This document shows, piece after piece, positions 55,152-64,000 of a DNA stretch of 64,000 bases. The notes beneath the pieces were generated by a model. The model did not search any database, had not been told where the DNA came from, and saw nothing but the letters and a program-made list of their open reading frames with translations. The position numbers and the translations under genes are program-made. The DNA comes from Alphaproteobacteria bacterium. GTDB lineage: Bacteria; Pseudomonadota; Alphaproteobacteria; GCA-2731375. The stretch covers positions 62,001 through 126,000 of the forward strand of contig JAJFGG010000038.1 in assembly GCA_021776235.1 (NCBI GenBank). Reading direction: 5' to 3'. How positions within the stretch are numbered: the first letter of the stretch is position 1; every line of letters begins with the position of its first letter.

Positions 55152-55874
55152 GTGGCGCGGCGAAAAATAGCTGATAGCGAGCTGCCCGCATGGGCCTGGT
55201 TGTGGCTGCCGATTGCCGCCATCGTGATCGAGCTTGGCTTCCGCATAGCCAACGAACCATTGTATCGCCGTTTGTGGGAAAGCGAACTGGGCCCGGTGGA
55301 AACCGGCACTGTCCTGGTTCTGCTGCCGGGTATCGCCGCGGGTTTGTTTGCGTTGCGTCATTCCTCCCGTCTACCTACGGCCTGGCTGAGGGGTTGGCTA
55401 ATGCTGGTGGTCCTTGGCAGTGTCTATTTTGGTGGCGAAGAAGCGTCCTGGGGCCAGCACTGGCTGGGTTGGGAGACCCCGGGAGAGTTCAATAAACTGA
55501 ACGACCAGGGGGAAACCAATCTGCACAACACGACCTCTTGGCTGGATCAGAAACCACGCTTTCTGCTGGAAATGGGGGTGTTAACCGGCGGCCTGCTGTA
55601 TCCGATTTTTCTATGGCTGCGGCGCCGGCCTCGGCCCATGGACCCGCACAATATACATTTTTGGCTTTGGCCCAGCCGGCAGTTGCTGACGACCGCTGTT
55701 CTTGCCATTGCCATTGGTCTGCCCCAACGTCTGGAAAAATGGTTTGGCTGGCCGGTGCCCTGGCCTCTCGACATTCGCGCCAGCGAAACCCAGGAGTTCT
55801 ATTTCGGACTTTTTCTGGCCTTATACCTTTGGTCCTTTCAGCGGCGCCTGACCGGACGGGACCTTGCGGACTGA
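55152..55874 (+). CDS. integral membrane protein of unknown function
   Basis: A 240-residue inner-membrane protein with six apparent segments (about 13-33, 53-70, 80-96, 140-156, 176-190, 215-230). A conserved-looking motif YFGGEEASWGQHWLGWETP, then QGETNLHN, sits in one loop and is strongly polar, as expected of a catalytic or ligand site; similar motifs occur in other bacterial proteins of unknown function. The start is a GTG at 55152. It overlaps the nucleotidyltransferase gene by 11 bases. It lies 146 bases after the Fnr gene. No function is assigned. Confidence 0.8.
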   Translation: MARRKIADSELPAWAWLWLPIAAIVIELGFRIANEPLYRRLWESELGPVETGTVLVLLPGIAAGLFALRHSSRLPTAWLRGWLMLVVLGSVYFGGEEASWGQHWLGWETPGEFNKLNDQGETNLHNTTSWLDQKPRFLLEMGVLTGGLLYPIFLWLRRRPRPMDPHNIHFWLWPSRQLLTTAVLAIAIGLPQRLEKWFGWPVPWPLDIRASETQEFYFGLFLALYLWSFQRRLTGRDLAD

Positions 55875-56442
55875 ACATTACATCCTGAGGTTGATCGCCG
55901 CGGACCCGTGGATGATGGCGGTATTGGTTGCCGCGCGGCGCCTTGAACTGCCTGATTGCTGGATTGGCGCCGGCTTTGTCCGCCGCAAGATCTGGGATCA
56001 CCTGCATGGTTTTGCCCAGGCCACGCCCTTGGATGACATTGACCTGTTGTACTTCCATGCAGACGACACCAGCCGGGCCGGCGAGCAGGCCATAGAGGAA
56101 CGATTGCACAGGGCCATGCCCGGCCAGCCCTGGTCGGCAAAAAACCAGGCCCGCATGCACCTGCGCAACGGTGATCAACCATACAGCGGTACTGTTGATG
56201 CCATGCGTCATTGGCTCGAAACCCCGACCTGCGTCGCCGTTCGTATTCGTACGGACAGCGACCCAGGTCCACAACGGGCTGGTGTATTGGAGCTGGCCGC
56301 CCCTTATGGTATCGACGATCTGCTGCGTCTGATCGTACGGCCGACGCCGGCCGGGCGGCGGCGCGAAGAGGCCTATCGGGCCCGCTTGGAAAGTAAGCAA
56401 TGGCGGCAGAATTGGCCCAAAATGCACGTTATCTGGCCTTAA
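55864..56442 (+). CDS. nucleotidyltransferase family protein (NTP_transf_6/DUF925-like)
   Basis: A 192-residue protein. The pattern CWIGAGFVRRKIWDHLHGFAQ, then DDIDLLYFHADD is the G-x-R-W-D then D-D-I-D-x-x-Y set of the DUF925 nucleotidyltransferase-like family, with predicted metal-binding Asp. The C-terminal RHWLETPTCVAVRI and APYGIDDLLRLIVRPTP segments complete the family. The first start is a TTG at 55864, inside the previous gene's last codons; an ATG at 55910 is an alternative but would cut the helix. Substrate is unknown. Confidence 0.8.
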   Translation: MRTEHYILRLIAADPWMMAVLVAARRLELPDCWIGAGFVRRKIWDHLHGFAQATPLDDIDLLYFHADDTSRAGEQAIEERLHRAMPGQPWSAKNQARMHLRNGDQPYSGTVDAMRHWLETPTCVAVRIRTDSDPGPQRAGVLELAAPYGIDDLLRLIVRPTPAGRRREEAYRARLESKQWRQNWPKMHVIWP

Positions 56443-56861
56443 CAGCCCATTAACCCGGCTTTCATATGGTTAATACCAACAAGCCGAGCAGACGATCTCA
56501 ATGGCTTTCTATCAGCGCTCGTCGGTACAACCTGCTTGACCTGAACTTGATGGAACGCTAGTTTCCCCGACGATGACGCGGTCTTATCACATAGCGGGCC
56601 TTGCCCTGCGACTTAGCGACCCGGCCCTTGAGGGGCGCCGGGATGCCGCACTGTTTGCGCGCACGCTAAGGGACCATGCGTCACATGCAGATCATCAAGA
56701 CTGAATTAGAGTACTCTTTTTTATCATCCATATGCCCGCCGGTCAGTGCCGCGGCGCCGTTTCGTTGTTTCGCAATTGGTTTTGTGAAGAACGCAGTGCG
56801 AAATGGGCGCGCGATGGGGTCCCATGCTGGCCGGGCAGTGCCCCGCTAAGGAGTTAACGTA
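56443..56861 (+). other. leuA upstream region (419 bases) with a possible leader ORF
   Basis: Not covered by a confident gene. One short frame, 56573-56704, encodes 43 residues (MTRSYHIAGLALRLSDPALE to HADHQD) with six Leu, some by rare CTT/CTA codons. It lies before a short AGAGTACTCTTTTTT sequence (56707-56721). A classic leucine-run leader peptide and matching attenuator are not seen. AAGGAG precedes the leuA ATG. Promoter not assigned. Confidence 0.4.
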
Positions 56862-58541
56862 ATGAATACCATGGCTATCCATAAATACCGTGCCTTCCCG
56901 CCCATTGATTTGCCGGACCGGCAATGGCCCGGCCAAATCATCGACAAGGCCCCCATCTGGTGCTCGGTCGATTTGCGGGATGGCAATCAAGCCCTGATAG
57001 AGCCCATGGGCCGGCAAAAGAAGCTGCATTTCTTCAACCACCTGGTCAAACTGGGCTTCAAGGAGATCGAGGTTGGCTTTCCGGCCGCTTCCGACACGGA
57101 CTATGACTTTGCCCGTCATATCATCGACAACGATCTGGTGCCCGACGATGTCTTCATCCAGGTGCTGACCCAGTCCCGTCCGGAATTGATCGAGCGTACC
57201 TTCGAGGCCCTGCAGGGCTGCAAAAACGCGATCATCCATCTGTACAACTCGACATCGGAATTGCAGCGCCGCGTGGTCTTCGCCCAGGATCGGGACGGGG
57301 TGAAAAAGATTGCCACGGACGGGGCAGCCTGGATAAAGGAGAGAATTGCGCAATTGCAGGCCGGCGGCACCAATGTGCGCCTGGAATATTCTCCGGAAAG
57401 CTTCACCGGGACCGAACTGGATTATGCCCTGGATGTGTGCCATTCGGTGATGGATATCTGGCATCCGACAGCGGAAAATCCGGTGATTTTCAATCTGCCC
57501 GCAACGGTGGAAATGGCTTCGCCCAACTACTGTGCCGATCAGATCGAATGGATGCACCGCCATTTCAAGGAGCGGGAAAAGGTTATTCTGTCCCTGCACC
57601 CGCACAACGACCGGGGCACCGCCGTGGCGGCCACTGAATTATGCCTGATGGCCGGGGCCCAGCGGGTCGAAGGCACCTTGTTCGGCAACGGCGAGCGCAC
57701 AGGCAACGTGGATGTCATCACCATGGCCCTGAACATTTTCAGCCAGGGCGTGGACCCGAAACTGGATTTTACCAACATCCAGGAATCCATCGAGGTTTCG
57801 GAACATTGCACCCAGTTGCCGGTCGCCGCACGCCACCCCTACGCCGGTGAACTGGTTTACACGGCGTTTTCCGGCTCGCACCAGGACGCCATCAAAAAGG
57901 GCATGGCGGCCCATAAGACATCGAACGATCCGCACTGGGAAGTGCCCTACCTGCCCATCGATCCCATGGATGTCGGCCGCTCTTACGAGGCGATCATTCG
58001 GGTCAACAGCCAATCGGGCAAAGGCGGGGTGGCCTATATTCTGGATACGGAATTTGGCATTGATATGCCCCGGGACATGCAGGTCGAGTTCTCGAAGGTC
58101 ATTCAGAATATCAGCGATCAGTCCGGCAAGGAAGTTACCGCCTCGCAGATTTGGCAGACCTTCAAGGAAACATATTTGGATACGGTCGAACCGATCGAGT
58201 TGATCGACTACCGTATGAACTCGACTGCGGATTCATCAGATGTGATCATGTGTACGGCTACTGTCCGGGCCTATGGCGAGGTGCGGGATATTGTCGGCCG
58301 CGGTGACGGCCCCATCGACGCCTTTTTTGGCGCCTTGAAGGAGAACTGCGGCGTCCAGGCGACGTTCCTGGACTACACGCAACGGGCCATGGGCGCGGGA
58401 TCCGACGTGGAGGCGGTCTGTTTCATCAAGCTGGAGGGCGAGGACGGCCAAACCGCCCACGGCGTGGGTGTGCATCCCAACACCAACAGCGCCTCGCTGC
58501 GGGCGATCGTTTCCGCCGTCAACCGGTTGGCGACCCAATAG
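56862..58541 (+). CDS. leuA: 2-isopropylmalate synthase (long type)
   Basis: A 559-residue enzyme condensing acetyl-CoA with 2-ketoisovalerate in the first step of leucine synthesis. It is the long yeast/Mycobacterium-like form (LeuA type 2): IWCSVDLRDGNQALIEPMG opens the TIM barrel, LHPHNDRGTAVA gives the metal His pair, and EGTLFGNGERTGNVDVI follows. The C-terminal regulatory domain (about 430-555) is expected to bind leucine. AAGGAG lies eight bases before the ATG. leuC and leuD are 4 kb downstream, beyond the ffh-rplS cluster. Confidence 0.95.
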   Translation: MNTMAIHKYRAFPPIDLPDRQWPGQIIDKAPIWCSVDLRDGNQALIEPMGRQKKLHFFNHLVKLGFKEIEVGFPAASDTDYDFARHIIDNDLVPDDVFIQVLTQSRPELIERTFEALQGCKNAIIHLYNSTSELQRRVVFAQDRDGVKKIATDGAAWIKERIAQLQAGGTNVRLEYSPESFTGTELDYALDVCHSVMDIWHPTAENPVIFNLPATVEMASPNYCADQIEWMHRHFKEREKVILSLHPHNDRGTAVAATELCLMAGAQRVEGTLFGNGERTGNVDVITMALNIFSQGVDPKLDFTNIQESIEVSEHCTQLPVAARHPYAGELVYTAFSGSHQDAIKKGMAAHKTSNDPHWEVPYLPIDPMDVGRSYEAIIRVNSQSGKGGVAYILDTEFGIDMPRDMQVEFSKVIQNISDQSGKEVTASQIWQTFKETYLDTVEPIELIDYRMNSTADSSDVIMCTATVRAYGEVRDIVGRGDGPIDAFFGALKENCGVQATFLDYTQRAMGAGSDVEAVCFIKLEGEDGQTAHGVGVHPNTNSASLRAIVSAVNRLATQ

Positions 58542-58593
58542 TGCGGCGGATCTGAATTCAGGCCGGTGGGCGGCGTTGCAGCCGTTCGCCGGC

Positions 58594-58622
58594 TTGACAC
58601 TTAGCGCCGTTGCGCCTAAAAC
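58594..58622 (+). promoter_or_regulatory. predicted sigma-70 promoter of ffh-rpsP-rimM-trmD-rplS
   Basis: TTGACA at 58594-58599, a 17-base spacer and TAAAAC at 58617-58622, about 115 bases before the ffh ATG. Both boxes and the spacing fit sigma-70 promoters. It lies in the leuA-ffh gap and fires toward ffh. Confidence 0.65.
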
Positions 58623-58736
58623 CCGGCGCGATCCAGGCTGGCGCGAATTATTGACGCGCGGCCCGGTTTTGCGTGCAATATTGCGTAGAATTTTGTCAAA
58701 TCATTGTTGGCATTTTGATGGAACGGTGACGGTGCT

Positions 58737-60137
58737 ATGTTCGATAGCCTGACAGACCGTCTAGGTACGGTTTTCGACAAGCTGACCCGGCGCGGCGCGC
58801 TGCGGGAGGACGATGTCGACGCGGCCCTGCGCGAAGTGCGCCAGGCGCTGTTGGAGGCCGACGTCGCTTTGCCTGTGGCCCGGGATTTCATAGCCAAGGT
58901 GCGTGAACGCGCGGTCGGCCAGGAAGTCGTCAAAAGCGTCTCGCCCGGCCAGATGGTGGTCAAAATCGTTCACGATGCCCTGGTCGACACCCTGGGCAGT
59001 GAAACCGTCGAGATCAATCTTAACGCCGTGCCCCCGGCGCCGATCCTGATGGTCGGCCTGCAGGGCTCGGGCAAAACCACGACCACGGCCAAGCTTGCCA
59101 AGCGCCTTGTAGAGCGGGACAAGAAAAAAGTCCTGATGGCGTCGTTGGACACCCGGCGCCCGGCAGCCATGGAACAGCTCAAGGTTCTGGGCGAGCAGAT
59201 CAATGTCCCGACGCTGCCTATCGTCGAGGGCCAGAACCCCAATGACATCGCCAAGCGGGCCATGCAGTCGGCGCGTCTGCAGGGCTTTGACGTGTTGCTT
59301 CTGGATACCGCCGGCCGCATGCACGTGGACGAGGCCTTGATGGCCGAAGTGCAGGCGGTGCGCGATGTGGCGCAGCCGGTGGAGACGCTGCTGGTTGCCG
59401 ATAGCCTGACCGGCCAGGACGCCGTCAACGTTGCCGAGCAATTCAACAAACGTTTGAGCCTGACCGGCATTGTCCTGACCAGGGTCGATGGCGATGGCCG
59501 TGGCGGCGCGGCGCTGTCCATGCGTGCGGTCACCGGCTGCCCGATCAAGTTGCTGGGCGTTGGCGAAAAACTGGACGAATTGGAAGCCTTTCATCCGGAT
59601 CGGATCGCGGGCCGCATCCTCGGCATGGGTGACGTGGTCAGCCTGGTCGAGCGCGCCACCGAGAGTATCGACGAGCAGGAAGCGGAGAAGCTGGCCAAAA
59701 AGGTGCAGAAAGGCCAGTTCGACATGAACGACCTGCTGGACCAATTGCGGCAAATTTCAAAGATGGGCGGATTGGATGGCCTGATGGCCATGCTGCCCGG
59801 CGTTGGCAAGATGAAAAAACAGATGGCCGAGGCCAATATCGATCACAAGCTGTTAAAACGCCAGGAAGCAATTATCCTGTCCATGACGGCCCAGGAACGG
59901 CTGCGGCCAAAACTGATCCATGCCAGCCGCAAGAAGCGCATCGCGGCGGGTTCCGGGACCTCTGTGCAGGAAATCAATCGCCTGATGAAGCAGTTCAAGC
60001 AGATGTCCGGCATGATGAAGAAAGTGTCCAAGATGGGCAAAAAGGGGATGCTGCGTCAGGGCCTGCCGGGACTTGGCGGCCCAGGCGGCGCACTGCAGGG
60101 AATACCCGGCATGCCGGGGCAGATTCCCCCAAGATAA
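58737..60137 (+). CDS. ffh: signal recognition particle protein Ffh
   Basis: A 466-residue SRP54 GTPase. The N domain precedes the G domain with the P-loop GLQGSGKTTTTAKLA (about 107-121), DTRRPAAMEQLKVL, LLLDTAGRMHVDEALM, then TRVDGDGRGGAALS. The Met-rich M domain (about 320-440) includes MKQFKQMSGMMKKVSKMGKKGM, which binds 4.5S RNA and signal peptides. A Gly-rich tail ends it. It targets membrane proteins co-translationally. It heads the ffh-rpsP-rimM-trmD-rplS cluster. Confidence 0.97.
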   Translation: MFDSLTDRLGTVFDKLTRRGALREDDVDAALREVRQALLEADVALPVARDFIAKVRERAVGQEVVKSVSPGQMVVKIVHDALVDTLGSETVEINLNAVPPAPILMVGLQGSGKTTTTAKLAKRLVERDKKKVLMASLDTRRPAAMEQLKVLGEQINVPTLPIVEGQNPNDIAKRAMQSARLQGFDVLLLDTAGRMHVDEALMAEVQAVRDVAQPVETLLVADSLTGQDAVNVAEQFNKRLSLTGIVLTRVDGDGRGGAALSMRAVTGCPIKLLGVGEKLDELEAFHPDRIAGRILGMGDVVSLVERATESIDEQEAEKLAKKVQKGQFDMNDLLDQLRQISKMGGLDGLMAMLPGVGKMKKQMAEANIDHKLLKRQEAIILSMTAQERLRPKLIHASRKKRIAAGSGTSVQEINRLMKQFKQMSGMMKKVSKMGKKGMLRQGLPGLGGPGGALQGIPGMPGQIPPR

Positions 60138-60206
60138 TTTGGCGATAATTTGGCAAGACTGAAATACCACCGAAACATAGCGTAAGTTAGAAACAGGAAA
60201 ATACGG

Positions 60207-60617
60207 ATGTCATTGAAAATTCGACTGGCCCGTGGCGGGGCAAAAAAACGGCCGCATTATCGTATCGTCGTGGCGGATTCCCGACGCCCACGCGATGGCC
60301 GCTTTATTGAGCGATTGGGCACCTATAATCCATTGCTGGAGAAAAACAGCGAGGAACGGGTGGTTCTGAAAAGCGACCGCATCCGCTATTGGCTGGACCA
60401 AGGCGCCCTGCCAACGGACCGGGTTGCGCAATTTCTGGGTAAGGCCGAGATCATCCCGATGCCCAAGCAACGCGACAATCCGGAGAAGGCCAAACCAAAG
60501 GCCAAGGCGCAGGAGCGTCTAGCTGCGGCGGCGGAAGCCGCCGACGCTGCCGCCGCAAAGGCCGCCGAACCGGCCGCCGAGGAAGCTCCGGCTGGAGAGA
60601 CACCGACCGAGGCGTAA
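60207..60617 (+). CDS. rpsP: 30S ribosomal protein S16
   Basis: A 136-residue S16. The core, [41 protein letters not shown] to about residue 80, is highly conserved. A C-terminal extension of about 55 residues rich in Ala, Lys and Glu is added, as in many alphaproteobacteria. It stabilises 16S rRNA in the 30S body. The ATG is 69 bases after ffh. The stop is followed by rimM in the same message. Confidence 0.97.
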   Translation: MSLKIRLARGGAKKRPHYRIVVADSRRPRDGRFIERLGTYNPLLEKNSEERVVLKSDRIRYWLDQGALPTDRVAQFLGKAEIIPMPKQRDNPEKAKPKAKAQERLAAAAEAADAAAAKAAEPAAEEAPAGETPTEA

Positions 60618-60643
60618 CGGCGACGCCAAACCTGGACCGCGAG

Positions 60644-61204
60644 ATGCCCGAGGAACGTCTGCTGTTGGCTGAGATTGTCGCGGCCCACGGCATCAAGGGT
60701 CTGGTGAAGGTGCGCTGCCATACCGAGGCACCGGCGGATATCGTCGCCTATGGTCCGCTGCGCGACGAAAGCGGTGCGGTCGTTGAACTATCATTGCGGG
60801 GGCCGGTAAAGGGTGGCGTACTGGCGGCGCTGCCCGGTGTAACCAACCGTAATCGGGCCGAGTCGCTGAAGGGCACCAGGCTTTATGTGGGGCGTGATGT
60901 GCTGCCGGATCTGCCCGCCGACGGCGATGAATATTACTATGCAGATCTGATTGGGTTGGCGGTGGAACTGACCGATGGCTCGGCCTTCGGCGTGGTTAAG
61001 GCGATGCACGATTTTGGCGCCGGTGATGTGCTGGAACTGACACCGAACGATTCCGGTCACGGAACACGGGAGAGCATCATGATACCGTTCAGTCGTCAGG
61101 CAGTGCCGGAAATCGACCTCGCCAACCGGCGTCTGGTGATCGCTGATCGAGACGGCAACGATGGTGACGGTGATGATAGTGGCGATAATGACGGGGCAAG
61201 ATGA
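60644..61204 (+). CDS. rimM: ribosome maturation factor RimM
   Basis: A 186-residue factor that binds S19 and helps mature the 30S head. [28 protein letters not shown] is the N-terminal RimM domain, and the PRC-barrel domain has [37 protein letters not shown] short acidic tail rich in Asp and Gly follows. ATG at 60644, 26 bases after rpsP. It overlaps trmD as ATGA. Confidence 0.94.
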   Translation: MPEERLLLAEIVAAHGIKGLVKVRCHTEAPADIVAYGPLRDESGAVVELSLRGPVKGGVLAALPGVTNRNRAESLKGTRLYVGRDVLPDLPADGDEYYYADLIGLAVELTDGSAFGVVKAMHDFGAGDVLELTPNDSGHGTRESIMIPFSRQAVPEIDLANRRLVIADRDGNDGDGDDSGDNDGAR

Positions 61205-61941
61205 CGGCGCAATCTCGCGGTGAAAGCTGGTCAGCGACGGTCCTGACACTGTTCCCGGAGATGTTTCCGGGTCCCCTGGGCCATAGTCTGGCTGGGAAAG
61301 CGTTGAAAAATGGTCTTTGGCGCCTGGAAACGGTGGACATTCGCGACTTTGCACGCGATAAACACCGCTCCGTGGATGATGCGCCGTTTGGCGGTGGCCC
61401 GGGGATGGTCATGCGGGCGGATATATTGGCCGGCGCGCTGGATCATGTGCGCTCGGGTTTGGCGCCGCGGGTCGCGGGCCGGGTGCTGTATTTGAGCCCC
61501 CGCGGGCGGCGCCTGGATCAGGCGCTGGCGCGGGAATTGGCGGGACAGGACGGTCTGGTCCTGATCTGCGGGCGCTTTGAAGGGGTCGATCAACGGGCCC
61601 TGACAGGACGCGGAATAGAAGAGGTCAGCGTCGGCGACTACGTCCTGTCCGGGGGCGAGACGGCGGCGCTGGTGCTGTTGGACGCGGTGGTGCGGCTATT
61701 GCCGGGGGTAATCGGCGACGCGGCGGCACTGGAAGAAGAGAGTTTTGCTCAAGGGTTATTGGAGTATCCCCAATTTACCCGGCCCCAGATATGGGAAGGG
61801 CAGGAGGTGCCGGCGGTTTTAACCTCCGGCCACCACGAGAAAATCAGGGCTTGGCGGTTAGCACAAGCCGAGGCATTGACCAGAGAGCGGCGGCCGGACC
61901 TGTGGGAACGGTACCTTCGCTCCACAAAATCGCGAGGCTAG
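61201..61941 (+). CDS. trmD: tRNA (guanine-N1)-methyltransferase
   Basis: A 246-residue TrmD, which methylates G37 next to the anticodon of several tRNAs to prevent frameshifting. The SPOUT trefoil-knot region is seen in [30 protein letters not shown] and [13 protein letters not shown], and FGGGPGMVM is the conserved N-terminal motif. The C-terminal [15 protein letters not shown] forms the tRNA-binding helix. ATGA overlap with rimM indicates coupling. Confidence 0.97.
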   Translation: MTAQSRGESWSATVLTLFPEMFPGPLGHSLAGKALKNGLWRLETVDIRDFARDKHRSVDDAPFGGGPGMVMRADILAGALDHVRSGLAPRVAGRVLYLSPRGRRLDQALARELAGQDGLVLICGRFEGVDQRALTGRGIEEVSVGDYVLSGGETAALVLLDAVVRLLPGVIGDAAALEEESFAQGLLEYPQFTRPQIWEGQEVPAVLTSGHHEKIRAWRLAQAEALTRERRPDLWERYLRSTKSRG

Positions 61942-61945
61942 TGCG

Positions 61946-62383
61946 ATGAATTTGTTGCAGAAGTTTGAAGATGGCCAATTGCAGGCCCGAAAGACGGAGT
62001 ACGAAGTACCGAAATTTGCTCCGGGGGACAGCGTTCGGGTCAATGTCAAGGTGATCGAGGGCACGCGCGAGCGGGTGCAGGCCTTTGAAGGTGTCTGCAT
62101 TGCGGTCAAGCGGGCCGGCATCAATTCCTCGTTTACCGTACGCAAAATTTCCTATGGCGAAGGTGTCGAGCGGGTCTTTCCCATGTTTTCGCCGCGCATC
62201 GATTCCATCGACGTAATGCGACGGGGCCGGGTGCGCCGCGCCAAACTGTATTATCTGCGCGGCTTGACGGGTAAACGGGCCCGTATCGCGGAAAAGCAGG
62301 ATCATCGCCGCACCGGCCGGGCCAAGGGCGAGAGCAAAAACAGGGGCAAGGCGGCCGAGACGACGGCGGCTGGTACAGAATAG
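61946..62383 (+). CDS. rplS: 50S ribosomal protein L19
   Basis: A 145-residue L19, at the 30S-50S interface. [58 protein letters not shown] is the SH3-like core, and [22 protein letters not shown] the conserved end. A basic Ala/Gly-rich tail of about 30 residues follows. It begins four bases after trmD's stop. The 98-base gap to leuC ends the cluster. Confidence 0.97.
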   Translation: MNLLQKFEDGQLQARKTEYEVPKFAPGDSVRVNVKVIEGTRERVQAFEGVCIAVKRAGINSSFTVRKISYGEGVERVFPMFSPRIDSIDVMRRGRVRRAKLYYLRGLTGKRARIAEKQDHRRTGRAKGESKNRGKAAETTAAGTE

Positions 62384-62481
62384 GTTTTCCAACCGGGGCG
62401 GGGACCGGGTAGGCCGGCCGCGCACGGTTTTATGGGCGGCCTTGATTTCGGTGGCGCCCATGTCTGAAAGGATCGGGTGGG

Positions 62482-63900
62482 ATGGCTGCTGAGAATGATG
62501 GCGCAAAGACGCTATATGATAAGATTTGGGCCGCTCACATGGTGGACCAGCAGGATGACGGTGCCTGCGTCATTTATGTAGACCGCCATCTGGTGCACGA
62601 AGTAACCAGCCCCCAGGCATTCGAAGGTCTACGCGCCGCCGGGCGCAAGGTGCACCGCCGGGATGCCACTCTGGCTGTGGCCGATCACAACGTCCCCACG
62701 GCCAACCGTGAACAGGGCATCGATAATCCGGAAAGCCGCCTGCAGGTCGATACCCTGGTCCGCAACGTTGAGGCTTTTGACGTTCCCTATTTTCCGGTGG
62801 ACGATATTCGCCAAGGTATCGTCCATATCATCGGCCCGGAACAGGGCTTCACCCAGCCGGGCATGATTATCGTCTGCGGCGACAGCCACACCGCCACCCA
62901 TGGCGCTTTTGGCGCCCTGGCGTTCGGCATCGGTACTTCGGAAGTGGAACATGTTCTGGCCACCCAGACCCTGATCCAGCAGCCGTCCAAGAATATGCGC
63001 ATTGATGTCAATGGCAATTTGCCTCTGGGCTGCGTGGGCAAGGATTTGATCCTGGCGATCATCCGGCACATCGGCACTGCCGGCGGCACCGGCTGTGTCG
63101 TGGAATATACCGGCGACGCGATCCGCGCCCTGTCAATGGAAGGCCGCATGACGGTCTGCAACATGTCCATCGAGGGCGGCGCCAGGGCCGGGCTGATCGC
63201 TGCCGACGAAGTCACTTTCGAATACATGAAGGGCCGTGCCCTGGGACCAAAGGCGGGCCAGTACGAGGCGGCGGTGCAATATTGGAAGACCTTCCAAACT
63301 GATCCCGGCGCCAGCTTTGATATTGACGTCTCCCTGGACGTGGCGAATTTGGTCCCTCAGGTTACCTGGGGCACCAGCCCGGAAAACGGCGCGGACATTA
63401 CCGGCAGTGTTCCCCTGTTGGATCAGGCCCGTGACGACGACCAGCGGGCCGCCTGGCAACGGTCATTGGAGTATATGGATTTAAAGCCGGGTACGGCCAT
63501 GACGGACGTGGCCATCGACAAGGCTTTCATTGGTTCCTGCACCAATGGCCGGATTGAAGATATCCGCGCCGCCGCGGCTATCGCCAAGGGGCGCAAGGTG
63601 GCGGATGGCATCCATGCCCTGGTGGTGCCGGGTTCCGGTCTGGTCAAGCACCAGGCGGAGGCAGAAGGCCTGGACAAAATATTGCTCGAAGCCGGCTTTG
63701 ATTGGCGTTATGCGGGCTGTTCCATGTGCCTGGCCATGAACGCCGACCGGTTGGAGCCGGGCGAGCGTTGTGCGTCAACCTCGAACCGGAACTTCGAGGG
63801 GCGTCAGGGCTTCGGCGGGCGGACCCATCTGGTTAGCCCCGCCATGGCCGCCGCTGCCGCTATTGCCGGCCATCTGACCGACGTGCGTGAGATGCTGTAA
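62482..63900 (+). CDS. leuC: 3-isopropylmalate dehydratase large subunit
   Basis: A 472-residue aconitase-family subunit. It isomerises 2- to 3-isopropylmalate with LeuD. The three Cys of the 4Fe-4S cluster are Cys353 ([11 protein letters not shown]), Cys413 and Cys416 (GCSMCLAMN). [33 protein letters not shown] and the [11 protein letters not shown] motif are fully conserved. ATG at 62482, with leuD following 27 bases after its stop. Confidence 0.97.
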   Translation: MAAENDGAKTLYDKIWAAHMVDQQDDGACVIYVDRHLVHEVTSPQAFEGLRAAGRKVHRRDATLAVADHNVPTANREQGIDNPESRLQVDTLVRNVEAFDVPYFPVDDIRQGIVHIIGPEQGFTQPGMIIVCGDSHTATHGAFGALAFGIGTSEVEHVLATQTLIQQPSKNMRIDVNGNLPLGCVGKDLILAIIRHIGTAGGTGCVVEYTGDAIRALSMEGRMTVCNMSIEGGARAGLIAADEVTFEYMKGRALGPKAGQYEAAVQYWKTFQTDPGASFDIDVSLDVANLVPQVTWGTSPENGADITGSVPLLDQARDDDQRAAWQRSLEYMDLKPGTAMTDVAIDKAFIGSCTNGRIEDIRAAAAIAKGRKVADGIHALVVPGSGLVKHQAEAEGLDKILLEAGFDWRYAGCSMCLAMNADRLEPGERCASTSNRNFEGRQGFGGRTHLVSPAMAAAAAIAGHLTDVREML

Positions 63901-63927
63901 GGCCGGCTCTGGAAAGGAATACAGGCA

Positions 63928-64000
63928 ATGGAAAAATTCAAAACCGTCAGCGGCGTCGCGGCCCCCATGCGCGGCATCAATATTGATACGGACAAGATTA
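63928..64000 (+). CDS. leuD: 3-isopropylmalate dehydratase small subunit, partial (3' end outside window)
   Basis: The first 24 residues (MEKFKTVSGVAAPMRGINIDTDKI) match the conserved start of LeuD, where NIDTD leads to the substrate-binding loop. GGAAAGG lies about 10 bases before the ATG. The gene runs off the right edge; the fit to leuC and the start are clear. Confidence 0.9.
   Translation, partial: MEKFKTVSGVAAPMRGINIDTDKI

Noticed and set aside
55489-56427. 312-residue minus-strand frame
   Set aside because: Opposite the membrane protein and nucleotidyltransferase genes, both with better hydrophobic pattern or motifs.

Overview
The window looks like the chromosome of a free-living alphaproteobacterium, probably Rhodospirillales-like. 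The indicators are an Irr-type iron regulator divergent from fabA-fabB-fabI, a heterotetrameric sarcosine oxidase operon, an Fnr/FixK-type regulator with an N-terminal cysteine cluster, a long yeast/actinobacterial-type LeuA, and the order ffh-rpsP-rimM-trmD-rplS-leuC-leuD. Base composition is moderately GC-rich and even. I see no transposase, integrase, phage gene or CRISPR array, so this is mostly core and metabolic chromosome. All calls come from reading translations and motifs by eye; no database search was run.

Layout. 1-16.4 kb: a partial cytosolic gamma-glutamyltransferase, a Cache/HAMP adenylate cyclase, an SDR-HAD-MFS operon, an acyl-CoA module (dehydrogenase, acyl-CoA ligase, two-subunit MaoC hydratase, and a protein with three fused RidA domains), a secreted gamma-glutamyltransferase, a methyltransferase, and fabI-fabB-fabA for unsaturated fatty acid synthesis. 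16.4-20 kb: irr, then a probable Irr box and promoter driving rubrerythrin, a CCG-domain Fe-S protein and a DUF3501 protein, a likely iron/peroxide stress module. 20-30 kb: accessory redox genes (two GSTs, an MDR oxidoreductase, LysR plus TauE/SafE exporter, a PPOX-like flavoprotein), a decayed sugar-dehydrogenase fragment, a strongly folded intergenic element, a metallo-beta-lactamase-fold hydrolase and a large secreted heparinase II-like lyase.

30-42.5 kb: M23 peptidase and xseA divergent from purD, an AMP-forming CoA ligase, a PLP-dependent cysteine synthase/CBS-like enzyme, soxBDAG, and a crotonase. 42.5-52.3 kb: a long minus-strand series carrying purine nucleotide synthesis (guaB, guaA) and RNA modification (rsmB, rlmE), with an amidase, a CMD-family protein, a transglutaminase-like protein and a Ppx/GppA phosphatase, followed by plus-strand tRNA-Gln. 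52.3-56.4 kb: a small lipoprotein, a class I amidotransferase, the Fnr-type regulator, a membrane protein of unknown function and a nucleotidyltransferase. 56.4-64 kb: leuA, the ffh-rpsP-rimM-trmD-rplS protein-targeting and ribosome cluster, then leuC and the start of leuD.

Points most worth a second look: the Irr-box-linked rubrerythrin/Fe-S/DUF3501 operon, the single-chain triple RidA protein next to a split MaoC hydratase, the folded element at about 25.5 kb, and several large intergenic palindromes.
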